Shown here: positions 18,752 through 26,898 of the stretch, piece after piece | How the letters are laid out: every line of letters starts with the position of its first letter | How positions within the stretch are numbered: position 1 is the first letter of the stretch | Source: Rhizomicrobium palustre | GTDB lineage: Bacteria > Pseudomonadota > Alphaproteobacteria > Micropepsales > Micropepsaceae | NCBI RefSeq assembly: GCF_011761565.1 | Contig: NZ_JAASRM010000001.1 | Coordinates: forward strand, 3,038,139 to 3,102,138 | Length of the DNA stretch: 64,000 nt | Direction of reading: 5' to 3' | Translations under genes and position numbers: made by a program | The notes under the pieces: generated by a model | Told to the model about the DNA's origin: nothing | Databases searched by the model: none | Seen by the model: only the letters and a program-made list of their open reading frames with translations

Positions 18752-19981
18752 CTAGCGTTGTTTGATTAGCGAATTACCCTTCGTGCGGCAAGCATAGAGC
18801 GCGAAAAGAGCCATAAACAGGCTCGCGGCGGCGACCACGGCGAAGTTAAGACGCATCGTGTCCCCTAAAAGGAAGTGGAGGGGCCGCAAGACCAAGCCGC
18901 CCAGCGCGCCACCTGTGGCCACCAGACCGGTGATGGTTTTCATCTCCACCCCGCGTCCTTCGAGCGCCATGCCCAAAATGGTGGGCCAAGTGATGGAGAG
19001 TAAAAAGCTTAAGGCGAAGCCCGCCACACCTTGCGCTGTACCTTGGCTGAGTGCGGCGAGGACTGCGGCGAGGACGGCCAGCGCCATAAAGCCGCCGAGC
19101 ACGCGGGTGGGGCGCAGTTTCCACATCAGGGCGGTGCCGGCGAAACGTCCCAGCGCGAAGAGGATCATGCTGGCCATGAAGCTATGGGTGGCGAACCAGC
19201 AATCCTGCGGCAGGATGTAGCCAAAGCGCATGGGCGAGGACCACAAGGCGCCCATACCAATCACACTGGCGGCTTCAGCCAGGATGGCGAAAAGGATGAG
19301 CTTGTTCTTCAGAAGGCGCGCCGCTTCGGTGAAGATTGCGGCATAGCCCGGGGCACGTTCGCGCGCCACGGCGGGAAATTCGTTTTCCTCGATCAGAAAT
19401 GCGCCGATCAGCACGAAGCCGCCGACCACGATATAGGGATGGGCGATAGCAAGATGAGCGCCTGCTTGGGGCAGCACGATGCCTTGGCGGGTGATCCAGT
19501 TGCTCGCGAAAATTCCGATGATGGCGCCGAGGGGATAAAGGCACTGCGCCAGATTCAAGCGGAAGACGCCCCGCTCGGGACTGCCAAAGGCGACAAACAA
19601 TGGATTGGCTGCGGTCTCGAGCGCGACCCAGCCGATCGCGGTGGTGAGTACGGCAGCGAGGAGCAAGGAAAAGGCTTTGGTTTCGGCTGCGGGATAAAAG
19701 GTGAAGGCCCCGGCCGCGACACAGCCCATGCCCAAAAGGATCGCCGCTTTATAGCCGAAACGCCGCGCGTAAATGGCCGCCGGAATGGCGCCTATAAGAT
19801 AGACGAAGCTGTAAATACTCTCGGCCGCCATGCGCTGCAGAGGCGAAAGCTGCAGCACCCCCACGAACAGCGGCATCATCCCATCATATAGCCGGTGCCC
19901 CACGCCCCAAACCGCCACCAGACTGGCGGTTAAGAGAAAGGCGATGACATACCGCTTGGGGGCTGCCGCGATTCCGGACAC
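18752..19981 (-). CDS. MFS transporter, FHS-like, copy 2
   Basis: 409 aa, GTG start, no strong ribosome site. Signatures parallel the neighbours: AVWGVGHRLYDGMMPLFVGV, YLIGAIPAAIYARRFGYKAA, GWVALETAANPLFVAFGSPE and VFRLNLAQCLYPLGAIIGIF. Twelve predicted membrane helices. Middle gene of the tandem. Paralogy to copies 1 and 3 is obvious, but the sequences have diverged well beyond recent duplication, so the three probably have different substrates or form an old expansion. Confidence 0.85.
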   Translation of the reverse strand: MSGIAAAPKRYVIAFLLTASLVAVWGVGHRLYDGMMPLFVGVLQLSPLQRMAAESIYSFVYLIGAIPAAIYARRFGYKAAILLGMGCVAAGAFTFYPAAETKAFSLLLAAVLTTAIGWVALETAANPLFVAFGSPERGVFRLNLAQCLYPLGAIIGIFASNWITRQGIVLPQAGAHLAIAHPYIVVGGFVLIGAFLIEENEFPAVARERAPGYAAIFTEAARLLKNKLILFAILAEAASVIGMGALWSSPMRFGYILPQDCWFATHSFMASMILFALGRFAGTALMWKLRPTRVLGGFMALAVLAAVLAALSQGTAQGVAGFALSFLLSITWPTILGMALEGRGVEMKTITGLVATGGALGGLVLRPLHFLLGDTMRLNFAVVAAASLFMALFALYACRTKGNSLIKQR

Positions 19982-20037
19982 GGGAAAATGCTCGGATGTT
20001 ACGTAGGGAAGCTTACCTGTCCCGCTTTAAGGAAACG

Positions 20038-21294
20038 CTACTGTGGGCGTAGTCGTCTCTGGCGGAGGTGTTTGGCTGTGCTGCAGCTTAATGCAAAGCG
20101 GGTGATCACCACACTACACAGCGCCATCAGCACCAGCCGCAGGCCATCTGGCACCGCGACAGGCGATTCATAGGTCCATCCCAGAGCGATGCCGCCCGCA
20201 GCTCCGGCTGTGCTCAAAAGGCCGCCTGCGATTTTCATGCGGCTGCCTTGGCCCGCAAGGGTGAGACCAATCACGGTGGGCCAGCAGATCGCCAGAGGCA
20301 AATTGAGGAAGAGCACCAGAACGGCGCGGGTCGATCCGCTACACAGGCTCGCGGCGATCACCAGCGGGGTTGCTACCACCATGGCGAAAGCGAGCAGGTT
20401 GGCCGGGCGATAGCGGAACATCAAAAGGCAGCCGCCAATCCGCCCCGCGCCGTAGAGAAGCATCGAAATGAGCAGGCCGTTGCTGCCGAAATGGCCGACG
20501 TTGGTGACGCCCAGCGCCGTGGCGCCCTCCGATGCGAAGCCCGTGATGCTTCCGAGCATGAAGATGCAGCAAGCCTGGGCGGTAAGGGCGCGTTGAAAGC
20601 CGGGGTTGGCGAGCAGGCTTTTGATTTCGCCACTGATGCCTTTGAAGCTTTGGCAGCGCGCGCTCGCCGCAACCGGAAAGCTGATTTCCTCCACGGCGAA
20701 GGCCAAAATAAATCCAACCCCGCCCACCAGAATATAGGGATGGGCGATGGCCATGGCGTCTCCCGCATGGGGCAGGGTGAGGTGCCAGCTTTGAATCCAA
20801 TACCCCGCGCCAATACCGATGATCGCCCCCAAGGGATAAAAGCACTGCATCAGGTTGAGGCGCCGGACCGCGGTTTTCTCCGGCCCCATTTCCAGAATGA
20901 GCGGGTTGGTCGCGTTTTCGAGCACCACCCAGCCCGCCAAGAGAAAACTCACCGCCATGGCATAGGTGTTGAAAGAGGCCATCTCAGCAGCGGGATAAAG
21001 GGTGAAGCTGCCGGCCATCAGGCAGCCCAGGCTTAAGAGAATGGCGGCCTTATAGCCGAATTGCCTGGCATAGATTGCGGCGGGGACAGGCAGGAAAAAA
21101 TAAAAGAGATCGAAGATGTTCGCGATGACATCCCCGCGCCAGCCGTTCAGCGAAAAGTGGTCTTTGAATTCGGGGGTAAGTGAACTGAATAGATAATGAC
21201 CGCATCCCCACAGAAAGGTGAGGCAGAGCATCAGCGCGAAGGCGCCTCGGTGCTGAGCACGATTTGGCTCCGCGTGGTGCACAAAAAACCCCAT
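20038..21294 (-). CDS. MFS transporter, FHS-like, copy 3
   Basis: 418 aa from ATG 21294. First helix LTFLWGCGHYLFSSLTPEF, loop motif VPAAIYARQFGYKAAILLSL, then GWVVLENATNPLILEMGPEK and VRRLNLMQCFYPLGAIIGIG. Twelve helices expected. First gene of the three-transporter run; 56 bp separate it from copy 2. It lies downstream of the accC terminator with its own 120-bp leader, so it probably has its own promoter. A LacI-operator-like sequence (GTATGTAAACGCTATAC, 21321-21337) is in that leader, but the match is weak. Confidence 0.85.
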   Translation of the reverse strand: MGFFVHHAEPNRAQHRGAFALMLCLTFLWGCGHYLFSSLTPEFKDHFSLNGWRGDVIANIFDLFYFFLPVPAAIYARQFGYKAAILLSLGCLMAGSFTLYPAAEMASFNTYAMAVSFLLAGWVVLENATNPLILEMGPEKTAVRRLNLMQCFYPLGAIIGIGAGYWIQSWHLTLPHAGDAMAIAHPYILVGGVGFILAFAVEEISFPVAASARCQSFKGISGEIKSLLANPGFQRALTAQACCIFMLGSITGFASEGATALGVTNVGHFGSNGLLISMLLYGAGRIGGCLLMFRYRPANLLAFAMVVATPLVIAASLCSGSTRAVLVLFLNLPLAICWPTVIGLTLAGQGSRMKIAGGLLSTAGAAGGIALGWTYESPVAVPDGLRLVLMALCSVVITRFALSCSTAKHLRQRRLRPQ

Positions 21295-21400
21295 CAATAA
21301 GCGGGGGCATCATCGTCTACGTATGTAAACGCTATACTAATGATCCGTACACGGCGATCAAAGAGTCACAGCAACTACAAGTAAACAAACCGTGCAAAAA

Positions 21401-21428
21401 GCCGAAAAGGCGGGGATTAACCCGCCTT
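21401..21428 (-). terminator. Rho-independent terminator after accC
   Basis: On the reverse strand AAGGCGGG, then the TAA stop region, then CCCGCCTT followed by TTCGGCTTTTT. The stem spans 21407-21415 and 21421-21428 and includes the accC stop codon in the loop. It separates the fatty-acid genes from the transporter run. Confidence 0.8.
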
Positions 21429-22766
21429 CTTCTTCGCCAGATATTTTTCCAGCCAATGAATGTTGTAGTCGCCGTTGATGATGTCCGGCTCTTTGAGCAA
21501 GGCCTGGAAGAGGGGAATGGTGGTTTCGATCCCATCCACCACCAGCTCGTCGAGCGAGCGGCGCAGGCGCATCAGGCATTCGTTGCGGTTACGGCCATGC
21601 ACGATCAGCTTGCCCGTCAGGCTGTCGTAATAGGGCGGGATTTTGTAGCCCGCATAGATATGGCTGTCGAAGCGCACGCCCAAGCCGCCCGGCATATGGA
21701 ACTGTTTGATGGTTCCGGGTGAGGGCTGGAAGGTGAAGGGATTTTCTGCATTGATGCGGCACTCGATGGCATGGCCCGAGAAGGTGATGTCTTCCTGGTT
21801 GATGCCAAGCGGGGAGCCCGCCGCGATGCGAATTTGTTCGCGCACCAAATCGATACCAGTGATGGCTTCCGAAACCGGATGCTCCACCTGCAGGCGGGTG
21901 TTCATTTCGATGAAATAGAACTTGCCGTCCTCATAGAGGAACTCGATCGTGCCCGCGCCGAGATAACCGAGCTTTTCAAGGGCGCGGGTAACGACGCCGC
22001 CGATCTCGTCGCGCTGGCTGTCATTGAGGGCCGGGCTGCCGGCTTCTTCCCACACCTTCTGGTGACGGCGCTGCAGAGAACAGTCACGCACACCGAGATG
22101 GACGACCTTGCCGAAGCTGTCGCCGATGACCTGCACTTCGATATGGCGCGGGGTCTGGAGATACTTCTCCATATAAACCGCGTCATTGCCGAAAGCAGCC
22201 TTGGCTTCGGATTTGGCGGTGGAGAGCGCAAAGGAGAGTTCATCGCGGTTCAGCGCCACTTTCATGCCGCGTCCGCCGCCGCCCGCCGTCGCCTTGATCA
22301 GCACGGGAAAGCCCATGCCCTCAGCGATCTCGATGGCGTGTTCTTCGTTTTCGATCGCGCCTTCCGAACCTGGCACGGTCGGAATACCCACCTCTTTCAC
22401 CGTCTGTTTGGCGGTGATCTTGTCGCCCATGATGCGGATATGCTCCGGCTTCGGGCCGATGAAGGTGAGGTTATGCTCGCCAACGATTTCCGCGAAACGG
22501 GCATTCTCGGAGAGAAAGCCATAGCCGGGATGGATGGCTTGCGCGCCGGTGATTTCCGCCGCCGCAATCAGCGCCGGGATATTGAGATAAGACTGCGCCG
22601 TCGCGGGCGGACCGATACAGACGCTTTCATCGGCCAGACGCACATGCATGGCGTCGGCATCAGCCGTGGAATGGACTGCCACAGTGGCAATGCCCATTTC
22701 CTTACAGGCCCGGTGAATACGAAGCGCGATCTCGCCGCGATTGGCGATGAGGATTTTTTCAAACAT
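21417..22766 (-). CDS. accC: Acetyl-CoA carboxylase, biotin carboxylase subunit
   Basis: 449 aa, standard length. ATP-grasp enzyme: [33 protein letters not shown] (glycine-rich loop), [18 protein letters not shown], and the catalytic stretch [20 protein letters not shown]. It carboxylates biotin on AccB using bicarbonate and ATP, the first half of malonyl-CoA synthesis for fatty acids. It follows accB directly (stop and start share base 22766) and is followed by a terminator. Malonyl-CoA is also the extender for the type III PKS at 30 kb, but nothing links their regulation. Confidence 0.98.
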   Translation of the reverse strand: MFEKILIANRGEIALRIHRACKEMGIATVAVHSTADADAMHVRLADESVCIGPPATAQSYLNIPALIAAAEITGAQAIHPGYGFLSENARFAEIVGEHNLTFIGPKPEHIRIMGDKITAKQTVKEVGIPTVPGSEGAIENEEHAIEIAEGMGFPVLIKATAGGGGRGMKVALNRDELSFALSTAKSEAKAAFGNDAVYMEKYLQTPRHIEVQVIGDSFGKVVHLGVRDCSLQRRHQKVWEEAGSPALNDSQRDEIGGVVTRALEKLGYLGAGTIEFLYEDGKFYFIEMNTRLQVEHPVSEAITGIDLVREQIRIAAGSPLGINQEDITFSGHAIECRINAENPFTFQPSPGTIKQFHMPGGLGVRFDSHIYAGYKIPPYYDSLTGKLIVHGRNRNECLMRLRRSLDELVVDGIETTIPLFQALLKEPDIINGDYNIHWLEKYLAKKKAG

Positions 22767-23272
22767 TATGCAAGGACGACCAGGGTCTGACCGAATTCGA
22801 CCGGTTCACCGTTGGCGACGCAGACTTCGGTGATGGTCCCGGATTTGGGGGATTGGATCGGGTTCATGGTCTTCATGGCTTCCACGATCATCAGCGTGTC
22901 GCCTTCCTTGACCTTGTCACCCACCTTGACGAAAGGCGGCTTGCCCGGCTCGGGCGCCACATAGACGGTACCGACCATGGGGGAGGGCACAGCGCCAGCG
23001 GGCGGGCCTTTGGGCTTGGCCGCTTCAGCGGGGGCGGCAGCGGCAGGGGCCGCGGCCACGGGGGCAGCCGCCGGGGCGGCCATATAGGAGCCGACCACCT
23101 GGCGCGCCACGCGCAAACGCGAGCCGCCCTGTTCGACTTCGATTTCTGTCAGCCCGGTCTCGGTGAGCAATTCGGCAAGTTCACGGATCACGGAAGAATC
23201 AATGCTGGGCATACTTTTCCCCTTCCCGAGCGGGAGGCGCCCCCCGATGGACTTAACATCCTTCATATTCAT
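22766..23272 (-). CDS. accB: Biotin carboxyl carrier protein of acetyl-CoA carboxylase
   Basis: 168 aa if read from the ATG at 23272, which overlaps the aroQ stop as ATGA. The alternative ATG at 23212 ([20 protein letters not shown], 148 aa) has a strong GGAAGGGG ribosome site and fits the family N-terminus better, so the start is uncertain. An Ala/Pro-rich linker (residues about 65-95) leads to the biotinyl domain with [10 protein letters not shown] (acceptor Lys). It carries carboxybiotin from AccC to the transferase. Confidence 0.95.
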   Translation of the reverse strand: MNMKDVKSIGGRLPLGKGKSMPSIDSSVIRELAELLTETGLTEIEVEQGGSRLRVARQVVGSYMAAPAAAPVAAAPAAAAPAEAAKPKGPPAGAVPSPMVGTVYVAPEPGKPPFVKVGDKVKEGDTLMIVEAMKTMNPIQSPKSGTITEVCVANGEPVEFGQTLVVLA

Positions 23273-23733
23273 ATGGCGGCCTCTTCGATCAGGGACGCAA
23301 CGGCGTCCACGGCAAGCAGATAACTATTGGCACCGAACCCGACGATCACACCCGATGCGACGGGAGAGATATAGGAGTGATGGCGAAATTCCTCACGCGC
23401 AAAGGTATTCGATAGATGTACCTCGACGATGGGGCAGGAAAGAGCCCTTAAAGCGTCGTGGATGGCAATCGACGTATGCGTGTAGGCACCGGCATTGATG
23501 ATGATGCCGGCCGCAGCCTCCCGCGCCTCATGAATCCATTCGACCAGCTCGCCTTCATGGTTGGACTGGCTGAAAACCACGTCATAGCCATGGCTTTGGG
23601 CCCGCGCGGCGGTCATATCGCCGATATCGGACAAAGTGGTGCGGCCATATACGTCCGGCTCTCTCGTCCCCAAGAGGTTGAGATTGGGCCCATTGAGGAC
23701 ATATATCGCCTTGGCCCTGGACTTCTTGGCCAC
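23269..23733 (-). CDS. aroQ: 3-Dehydroquinate dehydratase, type II
   Basis: 154 aa from GTG 23733 ([20 protein letters not shown]), with GGAG upstream. An ATG at 23799 would add a basic tail unlike the family. Catalytic motifs: [16 protein letters not shown] (active-site Tyr), [32 protein letters not shown] and [18 protein letters not shown] (His). It makes 3-dehydroshikimate in aromatic amino acid synthesis; the type II enzyme is a dodecamer. The aroQ-accB-accC order is common in alphaproteobacteria. The gene is divergent from thiSG, with about 80 bp between starts. Confidence 0.95.
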   Translation of the reverse strand: MAKKSRAKAIYVLNGPNLNLLGTREPDVYGRTTLSDIGDMTAARAQSHGYDVVFSQSNHEGELVEWIHEAREAAAGIIINAGAYTHTSIAIHDALRALSCPIVEVHLSNTFAREEFRHHSYISPVASGVIVGFGANSYLLAVDAVASLIEEAAI

Positions 23734-23814
23734 GAAAATGGCTCCGTTACGAGTTCGGATTCGCCTTATAATCGCCAATCGGGGCGGCGCAAACACCAAT
23801 CAGGATCAGGCGTT

Positions 23815-24804
23815 ATGGCTGTTACAGTGACGATTAACGGAGAAGCCCGCGAACTGAACGGTCCGGTCAGCGTGGCAGCTCTGCTAACAGATATGGGACT
23901 CGACCCCGCCAAAATTGCGGTCGAACGCAATTTGGAAGTGGTTCCCAAGTCCCAATACCACGAAATCACGGTGAATGGGGGAGATCGCCTCGAAATCGTG
24001 CATTTCATCGGCGGCGGCGATGACGCCCGCCCTGTGGATAAACCGTTGATAATTGCCGGGCGGACCTTCAAGTCGCGCCTTATTATCGGGACAGGGAAGT
24101 ACAAGACCTATGCCCAGAACGCCGCGGCGCTGAAAGCCTCGGGCGCCGAGATGGTGACGGTGGCCGTGCGTCGGGTGAATCTGACGGATAATTCATCTGA
24201 GAAGCTGGTCGATTTCATCGATCCCAAGGAATACGTCTACCTGCCCAACACGGCGGGCTGCTTCACGGCGGAGGACGCCATGCGCACCCTTCGCCTGGCG
24301 CGCGAGGCGGGCGGCTGGACTCTGGTGAAGCTGGAGGTCCTGGGGGACAAGAAGACCCTTTACCCCAACATGATCGAAACCCTGCGCGCCACCGAACTCC
24401 TCATCAAAGAGGGTTTCCAGGTGATGGTCTATTGCAGCGACGATCCTTTGATGGCCAAGCGCCTTGAGGAACTCGGCGCCTGCGCGATCATGCCTTTGGC
24501 CGCGCCCATCGGGTCGGGCCTCGGGGTGCAGAACCCTGTCGGCATACGGATGATTATTGAAGAGGCGAAGGTGCCGGTGATCGTCGATGCCGGTGTCGGC
24601 ACGGCCTCGGATGCGGCGATTGCCATGGAGCTGGGCTGCGACGGCGTTCTGATGAACACCGCCATCGCCGAAGCCAAGGACCCGGTGCTGATGGCTGCCG
24701 CGATGCGCCATGCGGTGGAAGCGGGGCGCCTTGCGTATCTCGCCGGCCGCATGCCCAAAAAGCGCTACGCCGATCCCTCGAGCCCGATTGCGGGGTTGAT
24801 TTAG
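23815..24804 (+). CDS. thiSG: Fused sulfur carrier ThiS / thiazole synthase ThiG
   Basis: 329 aa from ATG 23815. Residues 1-68 are a complete ThiS ([20 protein letters not shown] ... IVHFIGGG). After a seven-residue linker, ThiG starts at about 76 ([20 protein letters not shown]) with the Schiff-base Lys172 in LVKLEVLGD and the phosphate-binding ends [12 protein letters not shown] and [14 protein letters not shown]. ThiG joins deoxyxylulose phosphate, dehydroglycine and ThiS-thiocarboxylate into the thiazole of thiamine. In a fusion the ThiS diglycine is internal, so a free C-terminus needs cleavage or an altered mechanism. The frame runs through without a stop, so this is a true in-frame fusion. 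Confidence 0.93.
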   Translation: MAVTVTINGEARELNGPVSVAALLTDMGLDPAKIAVERNLEVVPKSQYHEITVNGGDRLEIVHFIGGGDDARPVDKPLIIAGRTFKSRLIIGTGKYKTYAQNAAALKASGAEMVTVAVRRVNLTDNSSEKLVDFIDPKEYVYLPNTAGCFTAEDAMRTLRLAREAGGWTLVKLEVLGDKKTLYPNMIETLRATELLIKEGFQVMVYCSDDPLMAKRLEELGACAIMPLAAPIGSGLGVQNPVGIRMIIEEAKVPVIVDAGVGTASDAAIAMELGCDGVLMNTAIAEAKDPVLMAAAMRHAVEAGRLAYLAGRMPKKRYADPSSPIAGLI

Positions 24805-24836
24805 CCTCCAACCCTCCCTCAAGGGGAGGGTGGAAC

Positions 24837-24980
24837 CTACTTCATCAGCGCCTTGATCTCGTCCTCGGTGATCTCACCGGCATGGACTTTGCCGTTGATG
24901 ATGAACATCGGCGTGCCGCTGAACTGGGCCTCGCGGGCGAGGCGGGCGCTGGTGGCCATATCTGCCTCTACATGTCAGCC
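24837..24980 (-). pseudogene. Partial duplicate of the dsbA 3' end
   Basis: The reverse strand encodes ATSARLAREAQFSGTPMFII and then NGKVHAGEITEDEIKALMK with a TAG stop at 24837-24839. This is almost the C-terminus of the intact dsbA at 26140-26883 (which ends in KS). By eye the DNA is about 94 percent identical over about 115 bp. Upstream the frame soon meets a stop (TGA near 24980), so no thioredoxin-fold core or CxxC is present. It marks the left flank of a short insertion. Confidence 0.85.
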
Positions 24981-25017
24981 GGTGGTCTCGTTGTTGGACG
25001 ATTCATTCGCGTTATAT

Positions 25018-25926
25018 CTAGGCGCGCTTATCGTCAGGGATTTTATTGATCCTTTTCATGTAATTGCCTCGTGGGGCTATCCGGGCTTTTCCAGAATTGA
25101 AGCAGTAATCTCCAGAGAATTCGAAGCAAACTTGAGTTCTCCAATTGACTTTGAAAACATCTTTGGAAAACACGGTAACTCGACAAAATATGCAGGATTG
25201 CTCTTCGCGCAAAGCCGAGATTAGTTGCTCTGTCATGACAACTGGGGGGAACACTTCTGGGAAGGTGTCATAAAATCCGTTGGGATGGATCGTAATTCGT
25301 GGAAACTGACCTTCCGGGATTTTCTCCTCATCCTCCCATTCCCAATTGAGTTGGCGCACAACAACACAGGAGGCAATGGCGACATCGATCGCTGGGCTTT
25401 GCCCATGGTTTGTGGCTCTTACGTGAAACTTAATTGGTCTACCGGGAGCGATGTCCCCAGATATTACGTCAAATCCCAAGTAGGCTCGGACTTGGGCGCG
25501 ACCGACGTCACGAGCGACTTTGATAGATTTCTCAGCCGCGTTGGAGGCTCTCTTGGCTTCATCAGCAGCATCGCGACTCGCATCGGCTGCGCGCTTCGTG
25601 TGATAAAGCGTGAAGCCGACAAGTATCACACCAGCCGCCGTGATGAACATTTCGAGCGTTGCAACAATTGCTATCCACGGCGTCCACGCAGCTACCCTTT
25701 CTTGGGCTTCGACGTTGCGTCGTTCATAGTCGGATGGTGGCTTGCGGGCTTCTGCTTCAAGTGCTCCGGCTATCCGCTTTAGGTCCGGTGCTAGAGATGA
25801 TGGAGACGTTTGGGTTGCGTTATTAGCTGGCGGTTTTTGGGGGGAGATTGATGCAGCTTTTCCTTCTGCAGAGCTGTGCAAGATCAGCAAGACTGCCGTA
25901 ACGATTAGCAAATAGTACCGCAACAT
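25018..25926 (-). CDS. Hypothetical membrane protein in the accessory insert
   Basis: 302 aa. A signal-like N-terminus (MLRYYLLIVTAVLLILHSSA), a Pro/Ser-rich stretch, then one transmembrane segment (IAIVATLEMFITAAGVILVG, about residues 85-110). An Ala/Asp/Lys-rich coiled coil follows (KRAADASRDAADEAKRASNA). The C-terminal beta-rich domain starts AQVRAYLGFDVISGDIAPGR. I recognise this general layout from unassigned proteins in many proteobacteria, with no known role. Base composition is clearly more AT-rich than the neighbours. Duplicated scraps of dsbA and thiG flank it, so it was probably acquired. Confidence 0.6.
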   Translation of the reverse strand: MLRYYLLIVTAVLLILHSSAEGKAASISPQKPPANNATQTSPSSLAPDLKRIAGALEAEARKPPSDYERRNVEAQERVAAWTPWIAIVATLEMFITAAGVILVGFTLYHTKRAADASRDAADEAKRASNAAEKSIKVARDVGRAQVRAYLGFDVISGDIAPGRPIKFHVRATNHGQSPAIDVAIASCVVVRQLNWEWEDEEKIPEGQFPRITIHPNGFYDTFPEVFPPVVMTEQLISALREEQSCIFCRVTVFSKDVFKVNWRTQVCFEFSGDYCFNSGKARIAPRGNYMKRINKIPDDKRA

Positions 25927-26033
25927 GAACAGCCCGCCGTGAGTCCCCCGTAGGCGATCGTACGGCGGTTGTGTCCCCCTGTCTTTTCAATTTTTTCTCG
26001 CCTGCGGTATTCTCTCCGCTGAGACGCATAATG

Positions 26034-26054
26034 CCAATCGCCGGGTTGATTTGA
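26034..26054 (+). pseudogene. Remnant of a second thiG 3' end
   Basis: CCA ATC GCC GGG TTG ATT TGA encodes PIAGLI-stop, the same six C-terminal residues as thiSG (CCG ATT GCG GGG TTG ATT TAG at 24784-24804), with mostly synonymous differences. It marks the right flank of the insert. It is short, so the assignment rests on its pairing with the dsbA fragment on the left. Confidence 0.5.
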
Positions 26055-26062
26055 TCACATCC

Positions 26063-26130
26063 CGTCATGGCCGGCCTCAGAGCCGGCCATCCAGGCGGTA
26101 TGGATGGCCGGGTCAAGCCCGGCCATGACG
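26063..26130. repeat. REP-like inverted repeat pair (family 1)
   Basis: Units CCGTCATGGCCGGCCTCAGA..CCGGCCATCCA (26062-26093) and TGGATGGCCGGGTCAAGCCC..GGCCATGACG (26101-26130) face each other across 7 bp, just after the dsbA stop region. Confidence 0.85.
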
Positions 26131-26139
26131 TTTGACGAA

Positions 26140-26883
26140 TTACGACTTCATCAGCGCCTTGATTTCGTCCTCAGTAATTTCACCGGCGTGGACTTTGCCG
26201 TTGATGATGAACATCGGCGTGCCGCTGAATTGGGCCTCGCGGGCGAGGCGGGCGCTTGCCAGCATGGCCTTGTCGGTTTCGGGCGCGGTGAGATCCGCGG
26301 AAAGCTTCATCACATCGATGCCGACATCGCGTGCCGCTTTCAAGAGTACCTCTTGATCGACCGCCTGTTTGCCTTCGCTCATCAGCGCGAAATGCAGCGC
26401 CAGCGCCTTGTCGCCTTGCTTTCGTGCCGCCACCGCGGCGCGCGCGGCCATCTGCGATTGGGCGCCGAAAATTGGAAACTCGATGAAGGAAAAGCGCGTG
26501 TCGTGCTTATGCGCCTCGTAGAACTTCTTCACCGCCGCCGAGGTGTTGCGGCAATGGCCGCAATTATAGTCATAGAACTCAACAAAGGTGTTCTTGGCAT
26601 TGGCCGGGCCGGTGACATAACCGACGGCGGGATCGAGCAGCGCCTTCTGTCCGATCTTGTCGACCGCCTTTTGTGTGGCGAGGGCTTCCTCGGCGGCGGC
26701 ATCGGCTTCCGCCTTGGCCTGCATTTCATAGATCAGCTTGGGATTGGCGAGCAGGAACGAGCGCAGCCGCGCATCCGAGGCCACCGGCACCAGATGAAAG
26801 GCGAGGGCGCCGCCCATGATTGCAATCGCCGCCACCGCGCCTACGGCACCGCCCAGCGCCGCCGATTTCCAACCCTGCTGCAT
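26140..26883 (-). CDS. DsbA-family thiol:disulfide protein (Com1-like)
   Basis: 247 aa. An N-terminal membrane anchor or uncleaved signal (GGAVGAVAAIAIMGGALAFH) is followed by a helical lead-in (YEMQAKAEADAAAEEALATQ), then the thioredoxin fold with the redox site DYNCGHCRNTS (CGHC) and the cis-Pro loop QFSGTPMFIINGKV. It is likely a periplasmic oxidase or isomerase of the Com1/DsbA type seen in alphaproteobacteria. It lies 15 bp after the M48 peptidase gene on the same strand, suggesting a joint envelope-quality-control unit. Its 3' end has a degenerate duplicate at 24837-24980. Confidence 0.9.
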   Translation of the reverse strand: MQQGWKSAALGGAVGAVAAIAIMGGALAFHLVPVASDARLRSFLLANPKLIYEMQAKAEADAAAEEALATQKAVDKIGQKALLDPAVGYVTGPANAKNTFVEFYDYNCGHCRNTSAAVKKFYEAHKHDTRFSFIEFPIFGAQSQMAARAAVAARKQGDKALALHFALMSEGKQAVDQEVLLKAARDVGIDVMKLSADLTAPETDKAMLASARLAREAQFSGTPMFIINGKVHAGEITEDEIKALMKS

Positions 26884-26898
26884 GATATTGTCCTGTCT

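Noticed and set aside
21321-21337. LacI-type operator before the FHS transporter run
   Set aside because: GTATGTAAACGCTATAC has only four symmetric outer bases and no LacI-family gene nearby.
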